Positions 1 to 6,933 of a DNA stretch of 16,673 bases are shown piece by piece. The stretch comes from Massilia sp. (GTDB lineage Bacteria > Pseudomonadota > Gammaproteobacteria > Burkholderiales > Burkholderiaceae_D): the NCBI GenBank assembly GCA_003520365.1, contig DOUW01000243.1:370-17042 (forward strand), given 5' to 3'. The translations under genes and the position numbers were made by a program. The notes beneath the pieces were generated by a model. That model had not been told where the DNA came from and did not search any database. It saw only the letters and a list, made by a program, of their open reading frames with translations. Every line of letters begins with the position of its first letter. The stretch's first letter is position 1.

Positions 1-270
1 GCCAGCGCGCGCCACGTGCTGAACGAGATCACCGTGCCGACCCTGGTGCTGAACGCCCGCAACGACCCCTTCCTGCCGAGCGTGCACCTGCCGACCAGTG
101 CGTCGCAGGCGGTGACGCTGGAATACCCGGCGGAAGGCGGCCACGTCGGCTTCCCGGTCGGCCGTGTTCCTGGCCGCATCGACTGGCTGCCGGCGCGCAT
201 CCTCTCCTTCTTCGACGGCATCCGCGCGCCGGACGCCCGCGACTTATGCAATGCTGCTACCCATGGATGA
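1..270 (+). CDS. YheT-like alpha/beta hydrolase, 3' end only
   Basis: The reading frame is open from the window edge, so this is the C-terminal 89 residues of a longer protein; YheT-type hydrolases are usually about 320-340 aa. What is visible is the last part of an alpha/beta-hydrolase fold. The segment VPTLVLNARNDPFLP carries the likely catalytic Asp, and EGGHVGF carries the likely catalytic His. The nucleophile Ser would lie upstream of the window. The NARNDPF and GGHVGF wording is characteristic of the YheT/EMB8 group of predicted esterases, whose substrate is not settled. The gene ends in TGA inside the start region of the next gene (shared ATGGATGA), so the two are probably co-transcribed and translationally coupled. 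The family is fairly sure; the function is unknown. Confidence 0.85.
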   Translation, partial: ASARHVLNEITVPTLVLNARNDPFLPSVHLPTSASQAVTLEYPAEGGHVGFPVGRVPGRIDWLPARILSFFDGIRAPDARDLCNAATHG

Positions 271-853
271 CATCGTAATTCAGGCAATGGCCAAGTGGCC
301 GAACGTGCCGCACTGCTACGGCTGGCTCGCCCTCGACGCGCGCGGCGGCTGGCGCATGCGCGACGAAGCGGCCCAGCAGGCCAACGCGCCCGGCGACCGG
401 CTGAGCAATGAAGCACTGGTCGGCTTCATCAACCGCAATTACCTGCACGACGAGCAGGGCCGCTGGTATTTCCAGAACGGGCCGCAGCGCGTGTACGTGA
501 ATCTCGAAAGCACACCTTTCATTGCGCGCACCGATCCGGCGCAAGGCATGGTGGTGCAGACCGGGGCGTCGATTCCTGCGATCGAGCGTTTGTACCTGAC
601 CGAAGCCGGCGAGGCGATCGTGCAGGCGGGCGAGATCGTGGCCCAGGTCGATGACCGCGACGTGGCGCAGTTGTTCGAAGGTCTGGAGCTGGACGGCAAG
701 CCGGCCGGGGACGAGGCATTGATGGCCTGGATCGAAGGCGGGAACGAAGCGATGACGCTGCGCTATCGTGGCGCACAGGTGCCGGTCGAGCGCATCAAGC
801 GTGAGGAACTGCCGCAGCGCTTTGGGTTCGTGCGCACGCCCGCGCAGGCTTGA
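263..853 (+). CDS. conserved betaproteobacterial protein of unknown function
   Basis: This encodes a 196-residue soluble protein with no signal peptide or membrane segment. It begins MDDIVIQAMAKWPNVPHCYGWL and contains RWYFQNGPQRVYVNLE around residues 70-85. From memory this resembles the DUF2944/DUF2946-type proteins that follow YheT-like hydrolases in Burkholderiales; I cannot confirm the DUF number. I chose the ATG at 263 because the conserved start MDD sits there and it overlaps the stop of the preceding gene in ATGGATGA, a coupling arrangement. An ATG at 251 would add MLLP. The middle and C-terminal parts (about residues 85-190) look like a mixed alpha/beta domain. The gene is certainly real by base composition and context, but its role is unknown. 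Confidence 0.8.
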   Translation: MDDIVIQAMAKWPNVPHCYGWLALDARGGWRMRDEAAQQANAPGDRLSNEALVGFINRNYLHDEQGRWYFQNGPQRVYVNLESTPFIARTDPAQGMVVQTGASIPAIERLYLTEAGEAIVQAGEIVAQVDDRDVAQLFEGLELDGKPAGDEALMAWIEGGNEAMTLRYRGAQVPVERIKREELPQRFGFVRTPAQA

Positions 854-925
854 TACGCTTCCCGCAACCTGGCGTCACATCCGCGTCGGCGCTTCCAGAC
901 CCGGCATGCAATCGCTTCGACAGTT

Positions 926-1711
926 TCACGCCTGACCGGCCCGATCATCCCGCCACGCCATCTTCGCTGCCTCGCTGATCACCGACCGCACCAGCTCCGG
1001 CTCGGAAAACTGCGGAAAATGTCCGCTCGCCTTTGCCATCACCTGCTTGCCCAGCGGAGACAGCTTCACCAGCGCCTTCTGGTGGCGCGCCCGCGCCTCG
1101 CGCTGCGCGGCAGGCGTGGCCCAACGCAGTGGATGGCTTTCGCCGGTGACGACGTAGAGGGGAATCGGCGGGAACGGCGGCGCCGCTTCCAGTTCGGCCA
1201 GGCTCTGCGCGATATGACGGGATTCGGCCAGCGGATGCGCCGGCATGAGGCGCTCGCCGAGCGCCTTCAGGCCGCGCTGCAGCATGCTCTCGTGCCGCGG
1301 CAGCACGCGCAGGTCGTCCGGGCTGGTCGCTTCCAGCAGCACGACAGCGCCGACTTCTTCCGGATACAGGCGCGCGAACAGGTTCACGACCAGTCCGCCA
1401 AAGGAATGGCCGACCAGCACATAGGGCTGGGGCACGCCGGCCGCTTCCAGCACGTCGCGCAGCGCCTCGACCATTTCATCAAGCGTCTGGGCGCGCACCG
1501 GCTTGCTGCTGGCGCCGATGCCGGGGCGGTTGTGGGCGAAGCTACAGTGCTCGCCGGCCAGGGCGGCAAAGATCTTGAACCAGGCGTCGACCGGCCCGCC
1601 CGTGCCATTCACCAGCACGATGGCGGGACTGCCGCTGCCGGCCATGACGTACTCGACGGTCTCGCCGGAGACGTCGATGGTCATCTTCATGGGCAGGACA
1701 ACTGGACGCAC
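926..1711 (-). CDS. alpha/beta-fold hydrolase
   Basis: This is a 261-aa single-domain alpha/beta hydrolase. The nucleophile elbow GHSFGG is at residues 101-106 (Ser103), the oxyanion region VNGTGGP is at 34-40, and the likely catalytic His is H231 in ASGHFPQF. The acid residue is probably E127 in LLEAT or lies nearby. There is no signal peptide, so it is cytosolic; the substrate cannot be read from the sequence. The start is uncertain. A GTG at 1711 lies 4 bases after the stop of the M48 peptidase gene, with an AGAAGGTGA Shine-Dalgarno-like stretch upstream. An ATG at 1690, giving MKMTIDVSG, matches the usual start of such proteins but has no clear ribosome site. It is almost certainly the second gene of an operon with the M48 peptidase. 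It converges on the unknown gene ending at 853. Confidence 0.85.
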   Translation of the reverse strand: MRPVVLPMKMTIDVSGETVEYVMAGSGSPAIVLVNGTGGPVDAWFKIFAALAGEHCSFAHNRPGIGASSKPVRAQTLDEMVEALRDVLEAAGVPQPYVLVGHSFGGLVVNLFARLYPEEVGAVVLLEATSPDDLRVLPRHESMLQRGLKALGERLMPAHPLAESRHIAQSLAELEAAPPFPPIPLYVVTGESHPLRWATPAAQREARARHQKALVKLSPLGKQVMAKASGHFPQFSEPELVRSVISEAAKMAWRDDRAGQA

Positions 1712-1715
1712 GCGC

Positions 1716-3299
1716 TTATTTCACCTTCTCTTCGAGTTCCTTGTCCTGGCGCTGGCGCTCCCGGATCTCGCGTTCGCGCGCGTCGATCACGGACTGGTCG
1801 TAGAAGGACACATCGCTCGCCTTGCGCGCGAGGTTGAGCTGGTCCACCGCCGCCGGCAGGGCGCCCGCCAGCACGTAGGATTCGGCCAGCGACATGTGCT
1901 GCAAGGCGATCTTGCCCTGCTGCGAATAGGCTTTCGCCAGCAGGTCGTGGAGTTTCGGATCCTCGCGGTACTGGCGCACCTGGTCGCGCAGGTAACGCGT
2001 CGCGTCGTCGTACTTGCCGGCGGAGATCATCGCATCCGCATACTGGCGCGCCAGCGCGCGCGACAGCGGATAGCGGTTGACGGCCTGCTCGGCATCCTTC
2101 AGGGCCTGCTGCGCGACTTCCTTCGGCTGGCCCGGCGCCAGCTTGATCTCGAGATCGAGCCCGGCGAACATGGCGCCGCCATCGCTGGCCGGCGCCGCCG
2201 AGAACACACCCTCCCTCGGCTGCATGGCGGCGCGCGCCTTGTCGAGCCAGCTGCGCGCGGCCGCCAGGTCGCCCTGCTTCAGCGCCAGGAAGGAAAGACC
2301 GTACTGGGCCGCGACCTGCTGCTGGCGCTGCGGCTGGTTCAGCTGGGATTCGAAAGTGATGCGGGTGTCGCGCAGGCCGGTGGTGCTGCCGTCCTGCAGC
2401 ACGCGTGCGCGCGCCCTGGCGAGGTGAAACTCGATCGCATCGGCACGCTGGCGCAGCGGGGTCTCGCGGATGCGCGACTGGATGTCGGCAATGCGCTCGC
2501 CGGTCAGCGGGTGGCTGCTGAGGAAGGCCGGCAGTTCTCCGTAGATCTTGTTCGCGCTTTGCAGGCGCTTGAAGAAGGCGACCATGCCCGAGGTGTCGTA
2601 GCCGCCGGCGCTCATGATCTGGAAACCGACGCGGTCGGCCTCGCGCTCGGCATCGCGGCTGAAGCTGAGCTGGCGGTCGACAGCCAGGCCCTGCCCGCCC
2701 ATCAGCACGCCCATCGCCGCATCCGGGTTGGCTTTCGCGGCCAGCGCCGCCAGGACCATCGCGGCCAGCGGCAGCAGCGCATCCTGCTTCTGCTGGCCGA
2801 TCATGCGCGCGATATGGCGCTGCGACACGTGGCCGATTTCGTGCGACATCACCGAGGCCAGCTCGGACTCGGTCTGGGCCGCGATCAACAGGCCCGAGTG
2901 GATGCCGATGAAGCCGCCGGGCAGCGCAAAGGCGTTCAGCACCGGGTCGCGCACGGCGAAGAAGCCGAAGTCGGCGCCGGTCTCGCCGCGCGCGCCGGGC
3001 ACGGCGTCGACCAGGGCGCCGCCGAAATGGTTCAGGTAATCGAGGATCTGGTCGTCGTCGAGATAGTCGCGGTCGCGCCGGATCTGGCGCATGATCTCCT
3101 CGCCGAGCTTGCGCTCGGTGATCGGCGACAGGTCTTCGCGCGCGGTGTCGCCCAGGGTGGGCAGGCGCGCGGACGCGGCAACGTTCAGGGATTGCCCGGC
3201 CGCCGAGGCACAGGCGAAACCGGTCGCAGCCGACACGAGCAGGACGGCCAGCGAACGGCGCCAGCGGGCGGATGCGGGCGGCAACGCAGGATGGGTCAT
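1716..3299 (-). CDS. periplasmic M48 family metallopeptidase with TPR region, BepA/YfgC-like
   Basis: This is a 527-aa exported zinc protease. A basic and hydrophobic signal peptide covers residues 1 to about 34 (RRSLAVLLVSAATGFACASA, then AG). The M48 domain follows, with HEIGH at 153-157 and the third zinc ligand in the ExxxD motif E218-D222 (EREAD). Then come a long amphipathic helical linker and a TPR-like helical C-terminal half (about 290-515) ending in charged residues. This layout matches BepA/YfgC-type proteins, which handle outer-membrane proteins such as LptD and BamA in the envelope; that role here is by family only. The frame is open far upstream into moaC, but the ATG at 3299 gives the signal peptide directly, so I reject longer starts. 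It is divergent from moaC and forms an operon with the downstream hydrolase. Confidence 0.92.
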   Translation of the reverse strand: MTHPALPPASARWRRSLAVLLVSAATGFACASAAGQSLNVAASARLPTLGDTAREDLSPITERKLGEEIMRQIRRDRDYLDDDQILDYLNHFGGALVDAVPGARGETGADFGFFAVRDPVLNAFALPGGFIGIHSGLLIAAQTESELASVMSHEIGHVSQRHIARMIGQQKQDALLPLAAMVLAALAAKANPDAAMGVLMGGQGLAVDRQLSFSRDAEREADRVGFQIMSAGGYDTSGMVAFFKRLQSANKIYGELPAFLSSHPLTGERIADIQSRIRETPLRQRADAIEFHLARARARVLQDGSTTGLRDTRITFESQLNQPQRQQQVAAQYGLSFLALKQGDLAAARSWLDKARAAMQPREGVFSAAPASDGGAMFAGLDLEIKLAPGQPKEVAQQALKDAEQAVNRYPLSRALARQYADAMISAGKYDDATRYLRDQVRQYREDPKLHDLLAKAYSQQGKIALQHMSLAESYVLAGALPAAVDQLNLARKASDVSFYDQSVIDAREREIRERQRQDKELEEKVK

Positions 3300-3310
3300 C
3301 GGTTTCACGG

Positions 3311-3319
3311 TGCTATGAT
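3311..3319 (+). promoter_or_regulatory. candidate extended -10 promoter for moaC
   Basis: TGC followed by TATGAT is an extended -10 element (TGnTATGAT) in the 85-base divergent gap between the M48 gene and moaC. It would start transcription near 3326, leaving a leader of about 60 bases before the moaC ATG. No good -35 is visible, which is common for extended -10 promoters. The call is by motif only. Confidence 0.4.
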
Positions 3320-3384
3320 AACCCCATCCACGACTACTTTGCCGCGGACCGAAACACTTTCTTACCCAGCCATACAGACAGACA

Positions 3385-3888
3385 ATGACCGATCCGAACC
3401 CGACCGCCGCCTCCCCGCTCACCCATTTCGACGCCAGCGGCCAGGCCCACATGGTCGACGTCGGCGCCAAGAACGAGACCCACCGCATCGCGGTGGCGGC
3501 CGGCACCATCCGCATGCAGCCCGAGACGCTGGCGCTGATCCAGTCGGGCAACGCCAAGAAAGGCGACGTGCTCGGCATCGCCCGCATCGCCGCCATCATG
3601 GGCGCGAAGCGCACCAGCGACCTGGTGCCGCTGTGCCATCCGCTGGCCATCACCCGCGTCGCGGTCGACTTCGAGGTCGATGGCGCCAACAACAGCGTGC
3701 ATTGCCGCGCGCAGGTCGAGACCCATGGCAAGACCGGGGTCGAGATGGAAGCGCTGACCGCCGTGCAGGTCGGCTTGCTGACGATCTACGACATGTGCAA
3801 GGCGGCCGATCGCGGCATGGTCATGACCAATGTGCGGGTGCTGGAGAAGCATGGCGGCAAGTCGGGCGACTGGACGGCGGCGATCTAG
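3385..3888 (+). CDS. moaC: cyclic pyranopterin monophosphate synthase MoaC
   Basis: This is a 167-aa protein of normal MoaC length (E. coli 161 aa). MoaC converts the MoaA product (3',8-cyclo-7,8-dihydro-GTP) to cyclic pyranopterin monophosphate in molybdenum cofactor synthesis, in the cytosol. Diagnostic motifs are all present: [15 protein letters not shown] at 15-29, LCHPL at 83-87 with His85, TGVEMEAL at 117-124, and YDMCKA at 135-140 with Asp136 and Lys139. These correspond to the conserved active-site His, Glu, Asp and Lys of the family. The ATG at 3385 has only a weak ribosome site (AGACAGACA). It stands alone: no moaA, moaD or moaE is in the window. It is divergent from the M48 gene and converges on a lipoprotein gene 30 bases downstream. 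Confidence 0.97.
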   Translation: MTDPNPTAASPLTHFDASGQAHMVDVGAKNETHRIAVAAGTIRMQPETLALIQSGNAKKGDVLGIARIAAIMGAKRTSDLVPLCHPLAITRVAVDFEVDGANNSVHCRAQVETHGKTGVEMEALTAVQVGLLTIYDMCKAADRGMVMTNVRVLEKHGGKSGDWTAAI

Positions 3889-3918
3889 TCGTCGTTCGGC
3901 CAGTCCCGCCAAGACCCT

Positions 3919-4299
3919 TTACGCGCAAGGAATCGTCTTTGCGTCCGGCAAGGTAGTCAAGGGCTTGAAGCCGGCTGCGGCAGCTGCCGCGCCCTGGTCG
4001 ACCGGGATCTCGAAGATCCCGATGCGGCCATCCGAGACACCGCATACCGCCGGGGTGGGCCGGCCATCGTTGCCGCACTCGGCAGCCTGGACCTGGATGT
4101 TGGCCGCAGCCAGTTGCGCTTGCAGGGCTGAGAGCGGGACGCCACCGCCGCTGCACTGCAGCGAGTCCATCGATTTGAACACTTTGGTACCGGGGACGAT
4201 TTTGGTGCCGGCGAGTTTGGTATCGGCGTTTCCCTCGCCGCTACCACCGCAAGCGGCCAACGACGCCACAACTGCCACTGCCGGAAGCAAGATTCGCAT
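3919..4299 (-). CDS. small predicted lipoprotein of unknown function
   Basis: This is a 126-aa protein with a clear lipoprotein signal: MRILLPAVAVVASLAAC, with lipobox LAAC and the lipidated Cys at residue 17, followed by a flexible GGSGEGNAD linker. The mature part has further cysteines in LQCSGG, AECGND, AVCGVSDGR and the terminal IPCA, consistent with two disulfides in the periplasm. The segment GRIGIFEIP is a likely beta-strand. The residue after Cys17 is Gly, so Lol export to the outer membrane is likely. Start choice is supported by AAAAGGA about 8 bases before the ATG. I do not recognise the family. A promoter at 4362-4391 and a leader hairpin at 4324-4341 lie upstream. Confidence 0.82.
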   Translation of the reverse strand: MRILLPAVAVVASLAACGGSGEGNADTKLAGTKIVPGTKVFKSMDSLQCSGGGVPLSALQAQLAAANIQVQAAECGNDGRPTPAVCGVSDGRIGIFEIPVDQGAAAAAAGFKPLTTLPDAKTIPCA

Positions 4300-4323
4300 A
4301 TCAGGGTCCTTTTCAGCGAGTGT

Positions 4324-4341
4324 GACGACGTGATCGTCGTC
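4324..4341. repeat. perfect inverted repeat in the lipoprotein leader
   Basis: GACGACG-TGAT-CGTCGTC has perfect 7-bp arms and a 4-base loop. It lies in the predicted 5' untranslated leader of the lipoprotein gene, about 25 bases upstream of its start codon. There is no T-run after it on the minus strand, so it is not an obvious terminator. It could be an mRNA stem or an operator. Confidence 0.5.
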
Positions 4342-4361
4342 CGACCCGAGTATGGACGAGC

Positions 4362-4391
4362 ATTACATATTTTCCAAGTACCAAGTATCAA
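4362..4391 (-). promoter_or_regulatory. candidate sigma-70 promoter for the lipoprotein gene
   Basis: On the minus strand, TTGATA (4391-4386) is followed after 18 bases by TGTAAT (4367-4362). Each hexamer matches 5 of 6 consensus positions. Predicted start is near 4355, giving a leader of about 56 bases that contains the hairpin at 4324-4341. It overlaps the last codons of the possible gene at 4363-4695. Confidence 0.5.
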
Positions 4392-4695
4392 CATACCCGA
4401 TCGGCATGGACACGGCGGCGCGGGCAGGCTTCATCTCGCCGGCTGCATGCTTTCCATCCTGCGTGAGTGCCTGCCCCATCAGGCCGGCCACCTTGCAGTT
4501 CGCAACGGCAAAGCGCTCCATCGACTGGCGCTGGACCACCGTGGCGCTCTTCGCCAGCGCGTCGGCACAGGATTGCGATGCGCTGATGAAGGCGCGCAGC
4601 ATCTGCTCCTGAATGACGGCCACATTTCGCCATCCAATTGCCCACGCACGTAGCACATGTGTCAGTTCTGCAATACCACTGTTCAACTTTGGCAC
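4363..4695 (-). CDS. hypothetical small protein or gene remnant
   Basis: This is an open frame of 110 codons from a GTG start. Codons from about 25 to 97 strongly prefer G or C in the third position, as in the flanking real genes. The first 24 codons and the last dozen do not. The coded middle (around EQMLRAFISASQSCADALAKS and the following QRQSMERFAVANCKVAGLMG) is a predicted amphipathic helix with a faint phasin-like flavour, but I do not recognise it. No good ribosome site precedes the GTG. One reading is a real gene whose ends have been rearranged, leaving a fragment; another is an intact lineage-specific small protein. The rest of the 4300-4859 gap shows only the lipoprotein promoter and hairpin and the pqqA ribosome site; 4696-4847 holds nothing I can name. 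Confidence 0.4.
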   Translation of the reverse strand: MPKLNSGIAELTHVLRAWAIGWRNVAVIQEQMLRAFISASQSCADALAKSATVVQRQSMERFAVANCKVAGLMGQALTQDGKHAAGEMKPARAAVSMPIGYVDTWYLENM

Positions 4696-4859
4696 ACCTG
4701 ATCAGGCGATTATCGCCATTCACAATTCCACGACGCCCCAGCGCGCAGGTGGCATGGGTATTGCCTATTGCCTCGTGACTGCACGAATCGCCAGCTTCGC
4801 AGTCGAGCCGCCTGCTGGCGCAATCGGAATGGCGCATTCAATCATTTAAGGAGACGATC

Positions 4860-4934
4860 ATGACCTGGAGTAAGCCCGAGTTCATCGACTGGCGTTTTGG
4901 TTTCGAAATCACGCTGTACATCGCCAATCGCTAG
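4860..4934 (+). CDS. pqqA: PQQ precursor peptide PqqA
   Basis: This is a 24-residue peptide beginning MTWSKPEFIDWRFG and ending in FEITLYIANR. It matches the PqqA family in length and in the core E-x-x-x-Y: Glu16 and Tyr20 are the two residues that PqqE cross-links and that become the PQQ skeleton. The flanking hydrophobic residues and the Asn-Arg end are typical. A strong Shine-Dalgarno AAGGAG sits at 4848-4853, 6 bases before the ATG, which fits the need for large amounts of the precursor. It is the first gene of pqqABCDE. Confidence 0.97.
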   Translation: MTWSKPEFIDWRFGFEITLYIANR

Positions 4935-4954
4935 CAAGCGTCAAGGCCGGCCAT

Positions 4955-4981
4955 GGCGCCGCCGCCCCGGGCGCCGCCGCC
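4955..4981. repeat. GC-rich direct repeat and possible hairpin between pqqA and pqqB
   Basis: An 11-base unit GCGCCGCCGCC occurs at 4956-4966 and again at 4971-4981, separated by CCGG. The two copies of GGCGCC (4955-4960, 4970-4975) can also pair as a stem with a 9-base loop. It lies in the 75-base pqqA-pqqB gap and could slow transcription or protect the short pqqA message, which is inference only. Confidence 0.4.
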
Positions 4982-5009
4982 GGCTGACGCATCTGCCTAT
5001 GATCCGCCT

Positions 5010-5945
5010 ATGAAAATCATCGTATTGGGCTCGGCAGCTGGAGGCGGTTTTCCCCAGTGGAACTGCAACTGCCGCAACTGCAGCGGGCTGCGCAGCGGCG
5101 CCATCCGGGCGACGGCGCGCACGCAGTCCTCCATCGCGGTGTCCGCCGATGGCCAGGACTGGGTGCTCATCAACGCTTCGCCGGACATCCTCGCGCAGAT
5201 CCGCGCCATGCCGGCGCTGCAGCCGGAGCGTGCCCGGCGCGACTCCGGCATTGCCGCCGTGATGCTGATGGACGCGCAGATCGACCACGTCACCGGCCTG
5301 CTGATGCTACGGGAAGGAAAACCGCTGCCCCTCTACTGTACGGCCCCGGTCTGGCATGAACTCAACAATACGCTGCCTTTGGCGCCGGTCCTGTCCCACT
5401 ACTGTGGCGTGCGCTGGCATGAACTGGCCGTCGGCAGCGACGCGGCAAGCATCAAGCGCCTGCCGGCGACGCAGGTGCCGGGCATCGAAGGCATCCGCTT
5501 CACGCCACTTGCGCTTAGCAGCAAGGCGCCGCCGTATTCGCCGCATCGGGAGCGCCCTGAAATTGGCGACAACATCGGCCTGCTGATCGAGGACGTGGCA
5601 AGCGGCAAGTCGGTGTTCTATGCGCCGGGCCTGGGTGCGATCGACCCGCCGGTGGAGGCTGCGCTGCGCCACGCGGATTGCGTGCTGGTCGACGGCACCT
5701 TCTGGAGCGCGGACGAAATGGTCACCCTTGGATTCTCGAAAAAGCGCGCGGCCGACATGGGGCACCTGCCGCAGTCGGGCGAGGCCGGCATGATTGCCGT
5801 ACTCGACAGCATCGGCGAGCGGCGCAAGGTGCTCATTCACATCAACAACACCAATCCGATCCTGGACGAGGACTCCGAGCAACGCGTCCTCCTGGCGCGC
5901 CACGGCATCGAGGTCGCGTTCGACGGCATGGAGATCGACCTATGA
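5010..5945 (+). CDS. pqqB: PQQ biosynthesis protein PqqB, metallo-beta-lactamase fold
   Basis: This 311-aa protein starts [21 protein letters not shown], the diagnostic PqqB beginning. The cysteine cluster C19, C21, C24 is thought to bind a structural zinc. The altered metallo-beta-lactamase motif DAQIDHVTG (about 88-95) lies in the active-site region. Published work has proposed PqqB as an iron-dependent hydroxylase acting on the Tyr part of the cross-linked Glu-Tyr intermediate. The length is normal (about 300-310 aa). An upstream in-frame ATG at 4953 would add a low-complexity Pro/Ala stretch and is rejected; no clear ribosome site precedes 5010. The stop overlaps the pqqC start in ATGA, so translation of the two is coupled. 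Confidence 0.96.
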   Translation: MKIIVLGSAAGGGFPQWNCNCRNCSGLRSGAIRATARTQSSIAVSADGQDWVLINASPDILAQIRAMPALQPERARRDSGIAAVMLMDAQIDHVTGLLMLREGKPLPLYCTAPVWHELNNTLPLAPVLSHYCGVRWHELAVGSDAASIKRLPATQVPGIEGIRFTPLALSSKAPPYSPHRERPEIGDNIGLLIEDVASGKSVFYAPGLGAIDPPVEAALRHADCVLVDGTFWSADEMVTLGFSKKRAADMGHLPQSGEAGMIAVLDSIGERRKVLIHINNTNPILDEDSEQRVLLARHGIEVAFDGMEIDL

Positions 5946-6634
5946 CTGTTGCCGTCCCCTGGAGCCGCAGCGAGTTCGAAGCGCAATTGCGCGACCGTGG
6001 AGCCGGTTACCACATCCATCATCCGTTCAACGTGAAGATGAACGAAGGCCTGCTGCGCGAGGACCAGATCCGCGGGTGGGTCGCCAACCGGTTCTATTAT
6101 CAGGTCAACATTCCGCAGAAAGACGGCGCCATCATCGCCAATTGCCCGGACCGCGAAACGCGGCGGAAATGGGTGCGCCGCATCCTCGACCATGACGGCT
6201 GGGACGATAACGAAGGCGGCATCGAAGCCTGGGTGCGGCTGGGCGAGGCGGTCGGCCTCGCGCGCGAGGCCCTGTGGTCGCAACGCCATGTGGTTCCCGG
6301 TGTGCGCTTTGCCGTCGATGCCTACGTCAACTTCGCGCGCCGCGTCCCCTGGCAGGAAGCGGTCTGCTCGTTGCTGACCGAGATGTTCGCGCCAAAAATC
6401 CACAAGGACAGGCTGGCCAACTGGCCAATCCACTACGGCTGGATCGACCCCGCGGGCCTGCAGTATTTCCGCAGCCGCATATCGCTGGCCGAACGCGATG
6501 TCGAACATGGCCTGCAAGTGACGCTCGATCATTTCACGACCCGTGCCCAGCAGGAGCGCGCGCTCGAGATCCTGCAGTTCAAGCTCGACATCTTGTGGGC
6601 GATGCTCGACGCCATCGAAAAAGCTTATCCATAA
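5942..6634 (+). CDS. pqqC: pyrroloquinoline-quinone synthase PqqC
   Basis: This is a 230-aa cofactorless oxidase of the TenA-like helical fold. PqqC does the last step of PQQ synthesis, a ring closure and eight-electron oxidation using oxygen. The active-site residues known from Klebsiella PqqC occur at the same numbers here: His24, His84, His154, Tyr175, Arg179 and Lys214. Family stretches [11 protein letters not shown] (26-36), [13 protein letters not shown] (52-64) and [16 protein letters not shown] (176-191) are intact. The start is the ATG at 5942, which overlaps the pqqB stop by ATGA. pqqD follows 12 bases after its stop. Confidence 0.97.
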   Translation: MTVAVPWSRSEFEAQLRDRGAGYHIHHPFNVKMNEGLLREDQIRGWVANRFYYQVNIPQKDGAIIANCPDRETRRKWVRRILDHDGWDDNEGGIEAWVRLGEAVGLAREALWSQRHVVPGVRFAVDAYVNFARRVPWQEAVCSLLTEMFAPKIHKDRLANWPIHYGWIDPAGLQYFRSRISLAERDVEHGLQVTLDHFTTRAQQERALEILQFKLDILWAMLDAIEKAYP

Positions 6635-6646
6635 CCAAGGTGCCCC

Positions 6647-6910
6647 ATGAACATCGTCCCCGACAAACCCGCCCTGTCGCGCCTGTTCCGCATGCAGTGG
6701 GAAGAGGCGCAAGGCAACTACGTGCTGCTGTATCCGGAAGGAATGGTGAAGTTGAACCAGAGCGCGGCCGAGATCCTCAAGCGCTGCGATGGTCAGCATA
6801 CGGCGCCGGCCATCGTCGGCGAGCTCGAGCAGGCGTTCAACTGCAGCGGCCTGCAGGGCGACGTCGACGATTTCCTGCGCGCCGCCAGCGAACGCGGCTG
6901 GATCGCCTGA
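6647..6910 (+). CDS. pqqD: PqqA-binding chaperone PqqD
   Basis: This is an 87-aa protein of normal PqqD size. PqqD is a small winged-helix-like RiPP recognition element that binds the PqqA peptide and presents it to the radical-SAM enzyme PqqE. The diagnostic pattern is present: RLFRMQWEEAQGNYVLLYPEGMVKLNQSAAEIL, interrupted here only for reading, at roughly 12-44 (motifs YPEGMVKLN and SAAEIL). The C-terminal VDDFLRAASERGWI is also typical. The ATG at 6647 is preceded by AAGG at 6637-6640. pqqE starts 23 bases downstream as a separate gene, not a PqqD-PqqE fusion as in some methylotrophs. Confidence 0.95.
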   Translation: MNIVPDKPALSRLFRMQWEEAQGNYVLLYPEGMVKLNQSAAEILKRCDGQHTAPAIVGELEQAFNCSGLQGDVDDFLRAASERGWIA

Positions 6911-6933
6911 AGCCGGCTCGGTCACTTGCAGCC

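Noticed and set aside
3300..3731. N-terminal extension of the M48 peptidase into moaC
   Set aside because: The signal peptide begins at the ATG at 3299. The extension is only the reverse strand of moaC and its promoter region.
1503..3956. Very long plus-strand open frame of 817 codons
   Set aside because: It runs antisense to the M48 peptidase and hydrolase genes. Its translation is Arg/Gly/His/Ala-rich with no domain, a usual shadow of high-GC coding DNA.
4953..5009. Longer pqqB start
   Set aside because: It would add 19 Pro/Ala-rich residues before the diagnostic [13 protein letters not shown] start, and the repeat in the gap explains the open frame.
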